A DNA stretch of 64,000 nt from the NCBI GenBank assembly GCA_000727475.1, contig KL647299.1, positions 880,626 to 944,625 on the forward strand, in the 5' to 3' direction. A program made the position numbers and the translations under genes. Below are positions 22,854 to 33,940 of the stretch, piece by piece; within the stretch, counting starts at the first letter, position 1, and each line of letters begins with the position of its first letter. The stretch comes from Sarcocystis neurona. Taxonomy: Eukaryota; Apicomplexa; Conoidasida; Eucoccidiorida; Sarcocystidae. The notes beneath the pieces are model-generated. The model did no database searches and was not told where the DNA came from. It saw only the letters and a program-made list of their open reading frames with translations.

Positions 22854-25800
22854 CTACAAAAAGACAGACGATGAAAGAAGCCGGATGATGTGGCCGCAAG
22901 CAGCGGAGACGAGCGAAGAAAAAAACGCGTACAGAGGAAATTTCCAGAAGGGCTCCCGTTCGTGAACAGCTTCGATTTCTCGGATGTTGCGTATGCCGCA
23001 CTCCTGCAGCCGCTTGATAACTGCAGCCGTCGTTGCCTCCGGGGTCGAGGCAGACGAAGAAAGAGAAATGCGACGAACCCCTTGCAGCCAGTCAGGCTTC
23101 ACTTCCGCGGCGTCGTTGATCAGGTATGCCCTGCAGCAGGAGCAGCAGCAACGGGACAAACAGCACCCGCGTCACTTGCCGGCGGCATCAGCAGCAGCAC
23201 CACTGCCAACCCTCGTGCTTGTCCATGCTCACAGGGAGGGACCGGAGCAGCAGCGGCAGCAGCAACGGCAGCGCCATCCGTCACAAAGACAGAGAGACAC
23301 AGAGCGAAATAGAGGGGAGGCGTGGGGAAGTACTCCTCTCTCTCTGTAGCACCAGCAGCAGTGGAACAGGTGCACGAACGTGAAAACTTCAAGAGGCGCG
23401 GCAGGAGCGCCGCTCTTGAAAAGGAGCCTCTGCAGGAGCAGCAGGAAGAAGGAGAAACCAGCAGTGCAGCCAGGAAATTCATCACGCCAGGAGCAGCAGA
23501 CGACCGGACAGCCGCAGCAGCTGCACCACCTGCAGACGACAGCGACAGCGGTAACAGCATGACACCTCCGCAGCTGCTGCGACATCGACGGATGCACACA
23601 AACGGCGGCGTTTGCGACCAGGGCCCACACAGCAGCAACAGCAATTTGAACAGGGCCCGCGGCAGAGAGCAGACGGCAGCAGCTGGCACCTGTATCAGCT
23701 ACAAACAGGCAGCACTGCCAGCGGGACACACACGGATACAACGGCAGCACCAGCAGCAGATGAGGCACCACAGCAGCGGTAGCTACGAGTATCACGAGGA
23801 GGGGCGCCTCTCAAGCAGCGACGACGGACGCGAGCGGCAGCAGGAACATTGGTGTCTACGCCGCAGCAGTGACAGAGGCCAGCAGGAGGGGGAGCAACAG
23901 CACGTTTACAGCAACAGCAGCAGCAAGGAACTACAACCACGCAACAGCGCTGCCGCCCCTTCATAGCTGCAGCGGCAAACGCCTAGCCGAAGAAGCACAG
24001 CAGCAGAAAGGAACTGGCGACAGCCGCAGCAAAAGGTCACACTCGTCACCGGGACGGCTGCAGTATGATATGCACGAATGCTCCGGGAGGTGTGGCTGCT
24101 GGCTCTACGGACCGTTATGCCTTCTGGTGTGTCTCTGTCCTACTTCCGCTATTCCTCCAGCCCCCTGCTGTCGCCCGCACCCACGGAAGAAATTTTGCTT
24201 TTTTTCTTCCACTTCGACTTGTACAGTCGCAGGTACCCACATTCCTCGTACGTGTATACACCGGGATTTACACGCGTGTACGTGTGTGAATAATTCAATT
24301 GGCTGTATCCGTGAACACAGGTGTCCCACGTTTAGTGCTGCTGCTGCGACTGCTGGTATCACAGAGGCGCACGTATACGGCTGTCGAGCTGTTCTCTTGC
24401 TGGTGAGTTCCCTACGGGTGACTCTGTATAGGGCTGCTCCTGTGTACACGACACGACACTGCTCTGTGCTTCTCTGTGTGGAAGCTGTCCTTGAGCTCCC
24501 CTGCTCTTTTTACTGCTGCTGTTGCTCCTGTTTCCAGGGAGTGCTGCTGTCGCTGTAGATGACTGCGGCTCCTGCTGCCGGGAGCGAGACGCTGCCGCTG
24601 TCGCTGCTTGCGCTTGTAGCAGCTAGTGCTCCGCCGTGTGCAGTTGCCGCCGGGCTGGCTCGGACCCAACGTTGAAGATTCTGCGTAGTACTGAAGTTGC
24701 TTCGACTATAAGAAGCCAGTGTTAGCACTTCAAGTTGCTGCCGGTAATCCTCTGCGTGGCTGCAGCAGGCTGCGCTTGCTGCTACGACTGACACCACCGC
24801 TGCACCAGTTGCAGTGCTGCTGCTTCCCACGTCGGTGCTGCCACCTGCGGGTCGGTCCTGCTGCTCTTGCTCCGTGTACAAAGCTCCTGCTACGGCCGCT
24901 AGTTGCTGCTCCTGTGTGACGCTCTGGCCCCTGCCGGTGAGCTGTGATGCTGCCACTGCTTCGCCGTGACGCTATTTTTGCTGTTCCTTATCTGTGTGAG
25001 GCTGAGGAGATATTGCCAACGCTTGTCGACGATACTCGTGAACCGCGCGTCCTCCTGCTGCCATTCGTTTTGCTGCGACTCCTGCTGCTGCTCCCCCTCC
25101 TCCTGCACCTGCTCCCCACGCTCCTGCTCCAACTCCTGCTGTTCTTGCTTCTTCTGGTGCTGCTGATCCTGCTGTTCCTTCTTCTCCTGCCACTGCAGCT
25201 CCTGCTGCTGTTGCCCCTACTGCCGCTCCTCCCCCTTCTGCTGCTGCCTCAGATTCTCTGATTGCCCCGTCCATTGCTCTTTCTCACGCATGCTTGCGGC
25301 AAGCCTGTTGCTCTCTCTTAACTGCTGCTTTCATCCGTTTTCCTTCCTTCGTCTTGAACAGTGCCGCCTCTCTCCCGCGACACATCTGCTGCAGTCTGCG
25401 TGCTCGTCTTGTTCGCTACATCCCTGCTGCTGCTCGTTCCCATCTCCCCTTGCTGTGCGCAGACTCAGCAACTCCTGCTGCTGTTCTTCTCGTCGTTCCT
25501 CCCGTACTGCTGCTGCTCCACCTGCGCGCCTTTCCGCTGGTGTTGTCTTTTTCGTTGCACCATCTCCTCCCTTTCCCGACACGTTAGCGCTGCGGCTGCC
25601 GCCAGCCTTTCCCGCCCGGCGTTGCCCCCGCCCTGCGCTTTGCGTCACTCCTCCTCCTTTTCCTCTGCTGCTGCTCCTGTTCCCGGTACGGCACCTTCCT
25701 GCTGCATTCCTTGTGCTGCGTCGCTCAGGTGCGTCTCTGGGTGCTGCGTTTCCGCTCTTCCCTTCTCCTCACCTTTTTGAACGCGTCTTCTACAGTCTGT

Positions 25801-28800
25801 CTTCTCCCGCGCATTTAAGTAGTAGTCCCTTTCTCTTTTTCTTCTCCCCTCTTCCACTACTTCCTCAGCCTTGCTGCCTCACGCTGGCATAGCTCCTGGT
25901 TCGTTTTGGCTAGTGTGTCGCTGCCTACTTCCCAGCTGTTGCTGCTGCCGCCCAGTTGGCTTTTTCTCTGCAGCAGCTACTTCTTCACAAATCTGGCTGT
26001 TCCTTCTGTACGGCTTTTCTGCGAGTCACCACCTTCTCTCCTCTTTTTCACTCCGCGTCCCACCTATCACACCGTCTTCCTCCCATCTTCTTCTAGTCTT
26101 CTCTGTCTTCCTCTTTACTGTTGTTGGCCTTTCTCTCTTCGTTCCTGGTTTTTATGTAGAAGGAGCCTGTTTACCAAGTCCTAGCTCAATTGTTATAATT
26201 ATGACTATTTTGTTAAGTGCACTTAGTACTTTCGTTCTCTCTTTCTAGCATTCCTCCTTTTCTTCTCCTCCTCCTCCGTCTTCTCGCGCTCGGTCGCGCG
26301 CGGGTCCATCTCTCCTTTTCCCTGCTGCTCTTCTCTCTCCCTCCCCCTGTCTCTCCGTGTCGCTTTCCCCTTTTCTCCTTCTTCTTTCTATTGTCCTGTC
26401 TCGCGCTGTCTTCCTCGCTGCCCGCCACGGCGTGCCCACCTGAGGCCTCGTCGGGTAGCGACCTCCAGGAGGCGCTGCGCGTTCGAGGACGTCGCGCTGC
26501 CGACGACAAGTACGAGGTCGCTGCCAGGCACCAGCGCCCGCAGGGCCTCCTGCCGGTTCGTCGTCGCATAACAAATCGATCCGCTAGGAATTGTCTTAAT
26601 AGTTGGAAAACGCCGAAGCAGCGCGTCTCTGACGGCCGCGCAATCGTCGAGGCTCAGCGTCGTCTGCGTCACGTAGTACAGCTTCGTCGCTGCAGGAAAC
26701 GTGAGCTGCTCAACGTCCTCCACCGTCTCGACGATGGTCACGGCGGCAGCAGGCGCCTCGCCTCTGGTGCCTTCCACTTCCACTGCAGCAGCAATGGCAC
26801 CGCGCACGCGGCAGTGTCCCAGTAAGCGGGTGGGATGCACAGGAAAGAAGAGAGACAGCAACACACCAGAAACGACAAAACGAGAGTCGACCCCAAGATC
26901 GAAGAAGCAACAGCAGCAGCAGCAGAACCCGAAAGGCGAAGGGTAACAGGAGACGCGCAGACGGAGAAAACAAGCAGCGTGCGTGACACAGGGGAAAGAA
27001 AGACGACGAAGAAGAAGAAAACGGTGAAAAGCAGAGTGGCGAGTGACGGGAAAGACCGGACGAGGAAGAGGACGAAGGGGAGTGGGGAGAACGCGGGCGC
27101 AGCGGAGGAGAGTGCGAGATTTGACGGCGAGGTAAAACAGAAAAGACGACAGAGAGGGAGAGAATGAAGCGGCTGCAGCAGAGTGGAACAAGAAGAAAAC
27201 GCGGGTGCACGACCGGAGGAAGAACAAAAAGGGAAGTCGTCTGAAAAAAGGCACCCTGCAGGGAAGGAGCAGACCGCGAGCACAGCAAAAAGTAGCAAAA
27301 ATACGGGAAACAGGAGGGAGAGGGGACCGCTGTGGCAGACGCCACCGCGCAAGGATGGAACGAGGAAGCGGAAGAAAAAGCGGAAGTAGTGCAGACACAC
27401 GCAGGAGAAAAAGACGAGCACGTCCATAAGAGGCCAGATTCAAGTACCGGAAATTTACGTGTTGCATCATGCACCTCTTTCAAGAATCGCTGCGTCGGTC
27501 TGTTAGGAAGCACCCTGGAAGGCGGGGGTTATCCTTCTGTCTTTCGCCTCTTCTTCCTCTGCTGTGCTGCATACGCTGCCCACACCAAATGCGCACGCAG
27601 ACACGCCACTCTCTCCTGCTCCTGCTGCTTCGCTGCTGCTGCTGCTTCCTCAACTGCTGCTGTTTCCTCAACTGCTGCTGCTTCCTCAGCTGCACTGGCT
27701 TCTTCAGCTGCTACTCCTTCTTCTTCCGCAGCTGCCGTTGTCCCCGCTGTTGCTATTGCTGTTGCTGTTTTCTCTCGCCACATGGAGTCGATGCGGACAG
27801 GCGGAATTTGAACAGTTCACGCAGAAGCTTGTCACTAATGGTGCTGCGTAAAATTTGCTTCTTTCTACAAAGTCAAACACAAACACACAGACACACACCT
27901 GTGCACACACACAAGCACAGATCCTGCTGTTGCTTCTTCATAGCTGCGCCTGCTGTCACTGATACTGCTGGATTGCTGCATGCGGCACAAACCCGCTTCG
28001 ATCGTGTGCAGTGTCGCTGCCATTCCTCGTGCCACCCGAGTGCAAGCTGCTGCTGCAGCTCTCCTCGATCTCTCGCAGCGGCGGCGCCTCCTTCTTCTCC
28101 TTCTCCCCCACGCGCTCCTGCGGCTCCACTTGCTGCTGCAGGAACAATTCTTCCACACCTGTCTCTGCCCAAGCATTCAGAAAAGCTGCTGCTGCTGCGT
28201 AGGACTAACTGCTGCTGCTGCTGCTTCGTATTCTTCTGACGTCTGCTGCACGCGTTGATCGGTGTTGCTTCTGCTGCTCCTGCTGCTATCTCGCTGTTGA
28301 GTTTCCTTGCCCTATGTCACAGGCCCGCTACCGGCGCATTCGGTTCTGCTGCCGCTGTTGACCTTTCCGTGTCGCGCTTCGGTGCTGCCTGATCGATTCG
28401 CTGCTGCTGCTTTGTCGTTTTCTGCGCGGTTGCACCAGCTGCCGCCGCGACGTGGTGCTACCTCTGCCGCGACGTTGCTGTTGCTGCGGGTGGCCTGCTG
28501 CAGCTGCATTTTTTTCTCCGATCCCTGTTGCAGCTCCTGGTCCGCTGCTGTTTCCTCGTTGAGAGCTGCTGCTGTCTCTTCTGCTTCACGTCTCTCGCCC
28601 CTTTTTTCCCTCCTGCTTCTTCTTTTCAGCGTTTCCCTGCCCTTCCTGCTACCCGGCCTCCCCTTCGCACACATCGGGGAGCGTAGACTCTTCTTTTTCC
28701 TTAATTTTCCACCAGCGTGCAAGTTCGTCTCTGTCCTTTTTCTTCTTCTTTGCCTCACCTTCCTTTTTCCTCTTCCCATTTTTCTCCTCTTTTGCTTCTG

Positions 28801-31800
28801 CTTCCATCCTTGCTCGTTTTCTCCTTCCCGCCTCCTGTCTTCTTCATCTTCTCCTGTTCCCTTCTTGTAATCCTTCTCCATCTCCTTTTCCCTCTTCTTC
28901 TTCTGTTTCTGCTCTTTTCTCTTCGTCTTCCCCTTCTGTTTTACTTGCCCGCCCCCGCAGTCGCGTGACTCTTGCCCTCCTGTCTCCTCTGCTTCTGGGG
29001 TGTTTTTTTCCTCTCCCTTCTTCGTTTTTTCTTTTCCTCTCTGCAGTCTCACCGTGATTTCTGTGGCCAATAAGAATGATGTGGTAGCCGGCAGCAGCCT
29101 GCTGCTTGACGTAGACGTGCACCTTGGAAACGAGAGGGCAGGTAGCATCAACGACTCGTAGCTCTCGTGCAGCAGCAGCGGCGCGGACAGCAGGAGAAAC
29201 GCCGTGCGCAGAAAAAACCGCCACCGACCCACGTGGAATCTCCTCCAATTCTTCTACAAATATCGCGCCTTTGCGCTACCCCACAACAGCCACAACACAG
29301 CAGCAGCAAGATTCCATTATGACCGCAGGAGCAGCAGCAGCAGTTCGAACAGCAGCAGCGCCAGCCTCGGCAGGGCAGCAGCACCACGACTACAGTATAA
29401 CAGCCGCAGCGACAGCAGTTCGAACACCGGCAACAGCAGCCGCAGTGGGACAGCGTCGCCAGCAGGGTGGCACCGACAGCTGCAGCACAGAAGCTCCACA
29501 GCAGCGGCACGAGTCACAGCGACCTCTGTACCAGCAGCAGCATTACACACGCACTGCAGGGGCACAACAGCAGCAGCAAAGCAGCAGAAGCGCCAGTCTC
29601 TGTGCACGCGGCAAACCTCCTGACGGCGACTGCGCCTCGCTGCGCCAGTAGACCCCTGGCCACGTAGGAAGCGCAGCAGGAGGCGGGCGTAGCTCTCTCT
29701 CTTCCTCTAGATAAGTCAACATACACTGCATACAAACATCTTTTATCTTCTTAACGCTGTGTCTCTCTAGTCGCGCGCAACGCCTTGTCTTCTCTCTTCC
29801 CTACACCTGTCTCTCTGTCTCTCTTTTTCTTTGTTTTCCCCACGTTCCGAAGCAGAGATGACGGCGCAGCTCCCACAGATAGAAAGAGACAGAAATACGA
29901 CACACCACCTATCGCTCTCTTTGGTTGCAACTGTAAGAGAGACACGACGACGCGGTGTTGCTGCACCTTTGCCGTCCTTTTCCCCTCCGCACACATCTAC
30001 TCCTCACGTACCTCATCATCTCCACATGAAGACACACATACACACACACGTATACACACACACAGAGACAGACTCACACTACAGAGAGTTGGTCTCTGGA
30101 AGGAGGGAGAGAAGCAGAAAGATGCACAAAAAGAAGAAATTTGCAATTTCGTACGTCTGTGTGCAAGAGAGACAGAGAGGGGAAACCACAGAGACTTACG
30201 AGAGGTTTGTTACTTCCTATGCATGTACGCTTGTATAGAGAGAGACGGAGGGGGGAGAAAAACAGATCGGTCCGCAACAAAAGAAGCTGATTTATTGGAA
30301 TACATATGCACAATGGATTGTGTTTGTCAACAAAAATATGCCCACTTAAAAGGAACAAAAGGCACACAAGAAAATAGAGAGAGAGAAAGAGTCAGAGAGC
30401 GTACCCGCAGGTCCTCGCAGACAACTTCGTTGTGAACAATACTATGTCGCACGTAGACAGGCGGCCCCCAGATGCGAAGAGCTTCCTCGACAATTCCGAT
30501 GGCACGAGAGACGCCTGCGCAGAATCCACGTGGCTTCGCGAGCAGCAGCTCTATACCGCCTCCCGTCTCCTCCGTTGCTTCCGCGTCTCCGGAGACGGGG
30601 GGTTGCGCTCCTTCGGCGACGGGGGGCTGCGCTGCTGCTGCAGGCGTTTTTGATGTCGCGGCTGTTGCGTCTGCTGCGATGTCGCTCGCCGACGCTGCCC
30701 GCTCTGCTGCAGCTGCTGCTGCCACCCATTCGCCAGCTCCTGCGGCTGCGACGGGGGACCGAAAGGAAGACAGCAGCGCTTCTCTCGCAGGCGTGGGGAA
30801 GTCAACGGAAGCAATCCCGCCTCTGCGTGGAGCTGGACCAACAGCAGCAGAAGGAATGTGACGGCTGGAAGAAACAGCAGCAGAAAAGGCAGCAGGAGAC
30901 GGTCCAGCAGGTCGCGCCACAACGGACGCAGAGCCAAGCAAAGAGAACGTAGAAGGAAAATGGTGAGCTACAGAAGTCGCTGGAGCGGTGCTGCGTTGTG
31001 TGGAATTGCTGCTCGAGAAGGTAGTTGACACAAGAGGTAGCTCTCCCTGCTCCGGGTCCAGCAGAGAGACACGTCTCTGCTGACGCCACCCCAGTGACCC
31101 ACAAGGAGAAGAGACGCGCAGAGGGCGGGGCGACGTGCGAAGAAAAGTGGAGGGAAGGAACGCAAAGGAGGAAAGTGAAAGAGACGGCAGAAGAGAAGAC
31201 CGAGAGGAGGAAGGAGAAGGCCTGGAAGCGACAGAGAAATTCAACGAGTACGCAGCTCCAGCAGCAGAGGCGCAATGAAGAGAGAGAGCAGGAGAAGCGG
31301 GAGCACCGAGAAACGACCGCAACGGAGTCAACCCAGCCTGACCACCACCGACGGATAGAAGAGTAGCACGAGAAGGAGCTGCAGAAGCAGCAGCAGCAGC
31401 AAGGGGGGCACAGATATCAAGAAGAGGAGCAGCCGCATGGAGCGGAGCAGGAGGAAGAACCGAAGGAGCAGCAGGAAGAAGAGCAGCACCAGGTGGCGAA
31501 GCAGCAGCAGGAAGCGCAGCAGCAGCAGGACGCGTAGCAACGGCAGCTGCTGCAGGAGAAGAAGAGGGAGCAACAGAAGAAAAGTCAGCGAAGAGGCGTA
31601 TCGTCGGGAGGGACCGCGTGCGATGACGCGAAGCGGAAGCAGTCTCCGGGGCAGCAGCAGTAACAAGAAGAAGAAAAAGAAGAAGAGACACGGACGACGA
31701 GTGAGACAGCGTAGAGACCGCGGCACACGGCGGAACGTCTCGCCTGCGGCACCTCGGTGTCAACGCTCCGGGGTGGAACTTTTCCGACATGTACAGTGAG

Positions 31801-32285
31801 AAAACGAAGAAGGAAAAGGGCGAAAAGGAAAGCAAAGGAGAGACAACACACGCGATAGTCCACAGGAATAGATTTATAGAGCGTGTGAAAAAGAAGACCG
31901 AAGGCGAGGAAGAGAAGAAGCAAGACGCAGGGGAGCTGACGGTGCACGGAGACGAGGACGCCGTGGCTGAAGAAGGGAGACGAGACATGAATGCGAGGGT
32001 CCAAGAGATGTTGTCCCAGGCCATCGTCAGAGGAAGAGGATGGGTAAGAGGATAGAAAGGAAAAGGAAGAAGACGGAGAAAAATTAGAATCGAAAGAGGA
32101 AGAACCCCAAGAAGAAGGAGAGAAAACCGAAGGCGCAGAGGGCTGTCCATCAGGTAGATGCGCCGGAAGCAGCGCTGACCGTTGCTGTTGCGGCTGGCTC
32201 TGCCGTCGCTACGTCGCGCGCGTGAAATGACAAACTTCTGTCTTAGAAAGGTAACAAGGGAGCGAGCGAAGAAGTTGCAGCGCAT
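22854..32285 (-). CDS. ispH: 4-hydroxy-3-methylbut-2-enyl diphosphate reductase (IspH/LytB), four exons
   Basis: IspH is the last enzyme of the MEP pathway, reducing HMBPP to IPP and DMAPP with a [4Fe-4S] cluster; in coccidia it acts in the apicoplast. Exons read as 32285-30405, 29275-29053, 26782-26440 and 23130-22854. All introns are GT-AG, phases fit and the total is 2724 nt (907 aa). The three cluster cysteines are present: C589 (PRGFCAG), C673 (DATCPLV) and C772 ([11 protein letters not shown]). So are H618 (VHN), H651 (SAHGV), H701 and E703 (GHxxHxEVEG, formed across exons 2/3), TQTTLS and ATSSN. Joining exons 3 and 4 restores [10 protein letters not shown]. About 585 residues precede the catalytic domain, with Ala/Ser runs. 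A second ATG (32150) begins a better signal-peptide-like segment (Leu/Phe-rich), the likely first part of an apicoplast targeting leader. The C-terminus is odd: after WKFP it continues with a hydrophobic tail instead of the usual short Lys/Glu-Leu-Arg ending. An undetected last exon is possible. Confidence 0.9.
23126..24030 (+). repeat. CAG-rich tract in ispH intron 3, antisense to the gene
   Basis: CAG/GCA/AGC triplets run on the plus strand across this part of the intron. They keep a plus-strand frame open for 214 codons (23322-23966), but that frame begins at GTG and has no recognised domain. It may be a nested antisense exon or merely repeat DNA. Confidence 0.6.
24330..25265 (-). repeat. 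CAG-rich tract in ispH intron 3, sense orientation
   Basis: Here the CAG/GCA triplets lie on the minus strand, the same strand as ispH. Minus frames 24956-24510 (148 codons) and 25274-24972 (100 codons) are open and Ala/Gln/Glu-rich. They are not needed: joining exons 3 and 4 directly gives seamless IspH homology. They could be an alternative exon or intronic repeat. Confidence 0.6.
25290..26390. repeat. Polypyrimidine-rich stretch (plus strand) in ispH intron 3
   Basis: More than a kilobase is dominated by C and T on plus, hence purine-rich on the transcribed ispH strand. Short CTTCTC and CTGCTG motifs recur. No exon is recognised. Confidence 0.6.
26783..29052 (-). other. ispH intron 2 (2.3 kb)
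   Basis: The donor is GTGAGA just after the GHRNH codons and the acceptor CTGCTGCAG precedes TGGAAGTGG. The intron carries a purine-rich plus-strand block (26.8-27.45 kb), a CTG/CTT repeat block (27.6-28.5 kb) and a pyrimidine-rich block (28.5-28.95 kb). Confidence 0.75.
27636..27725. repeat. 18-bp tandem repeat in ispH intron 2
   Basis: About three close copies and further decayed ones of an 18-bp unit (GCTGCTGCTTCCTCAACT type). Read on the minus strand it gives Arg-Lys-Gln-Gln-Gln-Leu or Glu-Glu-Ala-Ala-Ala-Val repeats depending on frame. It lies wholly inside an intron. Confidence 0.7.
29290..29640 (+). repeat. CAG-rich tract with ~72-bp internal repeat, ispH intron 1
   Basis: Two imperfect units of about 72 bp, marked by GCAGTTCGAACA at about 29340 and 29412, sit in a CAG-rich plus-strand tract. 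A plus-strand frame (29124-29651, ATG start, 175 codons) stays open through it and overlaps ispH exon 2 on the opposite strand. No domain was recognised. Confidence 0.6.
29990..30275. repeat. CA/GA microsatellites in ispH intron 1
   Basis: ACACACAC and AGAGAGAG tracts fill the part of intron 1 nearest exon 1. No coding signal is seen. Confidence 0.65.
30640..31600 (-). repeat. Ala/Ser/Gln repeat blocks in ispH exon 1
   Basis: In the coding sense, one block (about 30640-30750) is CAG/GCA-type, while another (about 31370-31580) is GCT/CTG-type, both read mainly as alanine. Both polarities thus occur within one exon of an identified gene. They lie in the N-terminal extension, outside the catalytic domain. 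Confidence 0.7.
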
Positions 32286-33940
32286 GCAGAAAGCAATCGC
32301 AAAGGCAGAGCCCGAAGGCAGAAGCGGCAGCGTAGCCTCAACCTCCCGACACGCTTCGAGAACACCGAAGAGAGTGAAGAAAACGAAGAAGACATGTGCG
32401 ACTACTGAAAATTAACGTCGCCGGCTTGCTTCTTCAACAAACTTATACGGGGCGATCTATGCAGCACCACTGCAGGTGCTTCTGCTGGATCGAGCTGACT
32501 TCCGTCCCGCTGCTGCTGTTGCTTGACGCGCTGAGGCTCCAGACGACGGCGCGTTGCTGTTGCTGCAGCAGCAGCAACAGCACTGCTGCTCTCTCTCCGT
32601 CCTCCGTGGCAGTTTCGCCTTCTTGTTGCAGGCGCTACCGCTGTTGCTGCTGCTGCTCTGACGGCTCATGACTCCCCTTGTTGCTGCGGATGTGTCGCTG
32701 CCGCTGGTGTTCTGACGGCTCGTGACTCCCCCTGTTGCTGCGGATGTGTCGCTGCTGCTGTTGCACAGCTGCAGCTGCCGCTACTGCGGGCTGCAGCTGC
32801 AACGCGGCACGTGCTGTAACCTTCCTCTGCAAGGCTTTTTCACTGCAGCAGGCGCTGCATGGACGTGGTTGTCTTCCAGCTGCTGCAGGTCTGCATCCCT
32901 TCCTCGGGCCCCTGCGTGCTTTCCTCTCAAAGAAAAAAGGATACTTCTTCTTCCTTTCTCCCCTACGGCCGCTACGACGGCTTCGAGCGCCTGACACTTT
33001 CAAGTGCCACCTGCTACTCTTCCCTGCCGCTCGCAGCTGTCCCTAAGATGAACAAAATTCTGTTTCGACACAGAGAGTGTCTGCAAGCTCCTGCTGGATC
33101 AGTCCTCTTCATGTTCTGCACCTTCAGACGCGGAAGAGAGACACCGGTTTATTTGTTGTCTTGGCAAAGAAAAAGAAGACAGTAAAGTTTCTCCCTGCCA
33201 GTCAAAGCCCACGGCGTCCGTCATCCTTGCCGGCTCCCCGTTTCTTCAGCGTTTCCTCTCAGTTCTCCTTGCCAGAGAGAAAAAACGCTTCTACGGGCAG
33301 GTCGGGAGCGCCAACGCAGGCGCCTCCCGAGTTTGTGCGAATTTGCGAGAGACGACGAAACTCAGTAGTGCGCTAGTGCACCCGTGCACAAAAAACAAAG
33401 AACAAGTGCGTCTTTGACAAGAATGACTTGTTAGGAAATTGCCCTCAGCGAATCTATTTTCCCGGATAAAGCCGACTCAGCGACGCAGCTCTCTTTGGGT
33501 CGGAAGAAGAACGAGATTCAGAAACCTCTGCCTGCGTTCATCTCTGCTGCAGTGCAGAAACACCTTCGGCTGTCTTCTCCAGGCAACCGTTGGGGTGAAC
33601 CAGTGTGTACGTACACCCCAAAGCCTCTTTGGAAATGTCGGACGCACAGAGCTGGTCGCCTGAAGCACTTCTGAAGTGTGGGTACAGCCCAGACAGCGCC
33701 ACGACTCCTTTGCCTTGCCGCAGTCGCCTTCAAACAAAGTCACCGAACAAAATTCAACAAAGAAGACCACGGCACATCCAGCATGAAAGTTAAGGCAGTT
33801 ACGCATACTACTACGCCTGTGTCCCCTCCTCCAGAAGAAACTAGAAAAAGGCTGCGAACTTCCTCTGGCTCGCTGCCCTCGCGCTTCTCCTACAGCCCCA
33901 AGCACTGCTCCCGCCTGGCTGACTCAGCTGCAGCGTAACC
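32286..33940. other. Upstream flank of ispH, no convincing gene
   Basis: This should hold the ispH promoter and 5' UTR (minus strand). A CAG-rich minus frame (33003-32635, no ATG) and frames around 33.4-33.9 kb on both strands are open for 70-142 codons without recognised domains. An upstream non-coding exon of ispH is possible. Confidence 0.45.
32657..32764. repeat. Two-copy 54-bp tandem repeat
   Basis: Two nearly identical 54-bp units (TCTGACGGCTC ... GATGTGTCGCTG), with starts at 32657 and 32711. On the minus strand they encode an 18-residue repeat containing RHIRSN and SHEPSE. The frame has no ATG, so coding is unproven. Confidence 0.75.

Noticed and set aside
24972..25274. Ala/Gly-rich minus frame as an extra ispH exon
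   Set aside because: Joining exons 3 and 4 directly already gives seamless homology across GLR-AYLIND, so an inserted exon would break a conserved helix.
26388..27470. 360-codon minus frame around ispH exon 3
   Set aside because: Only 26440-26782 matches IspH; the upstream Phe/Leu/Cys-rich part is intron before a good CTGCTGCAG acceptor.
28312..29232. 306-codon minus frame running out of ispH exon 2 into intron 2
   Set aside because: The IspH part ends at a clean GTGAGA donor; the rest is a purine-rich intron read as Lys/Glu/Arg.
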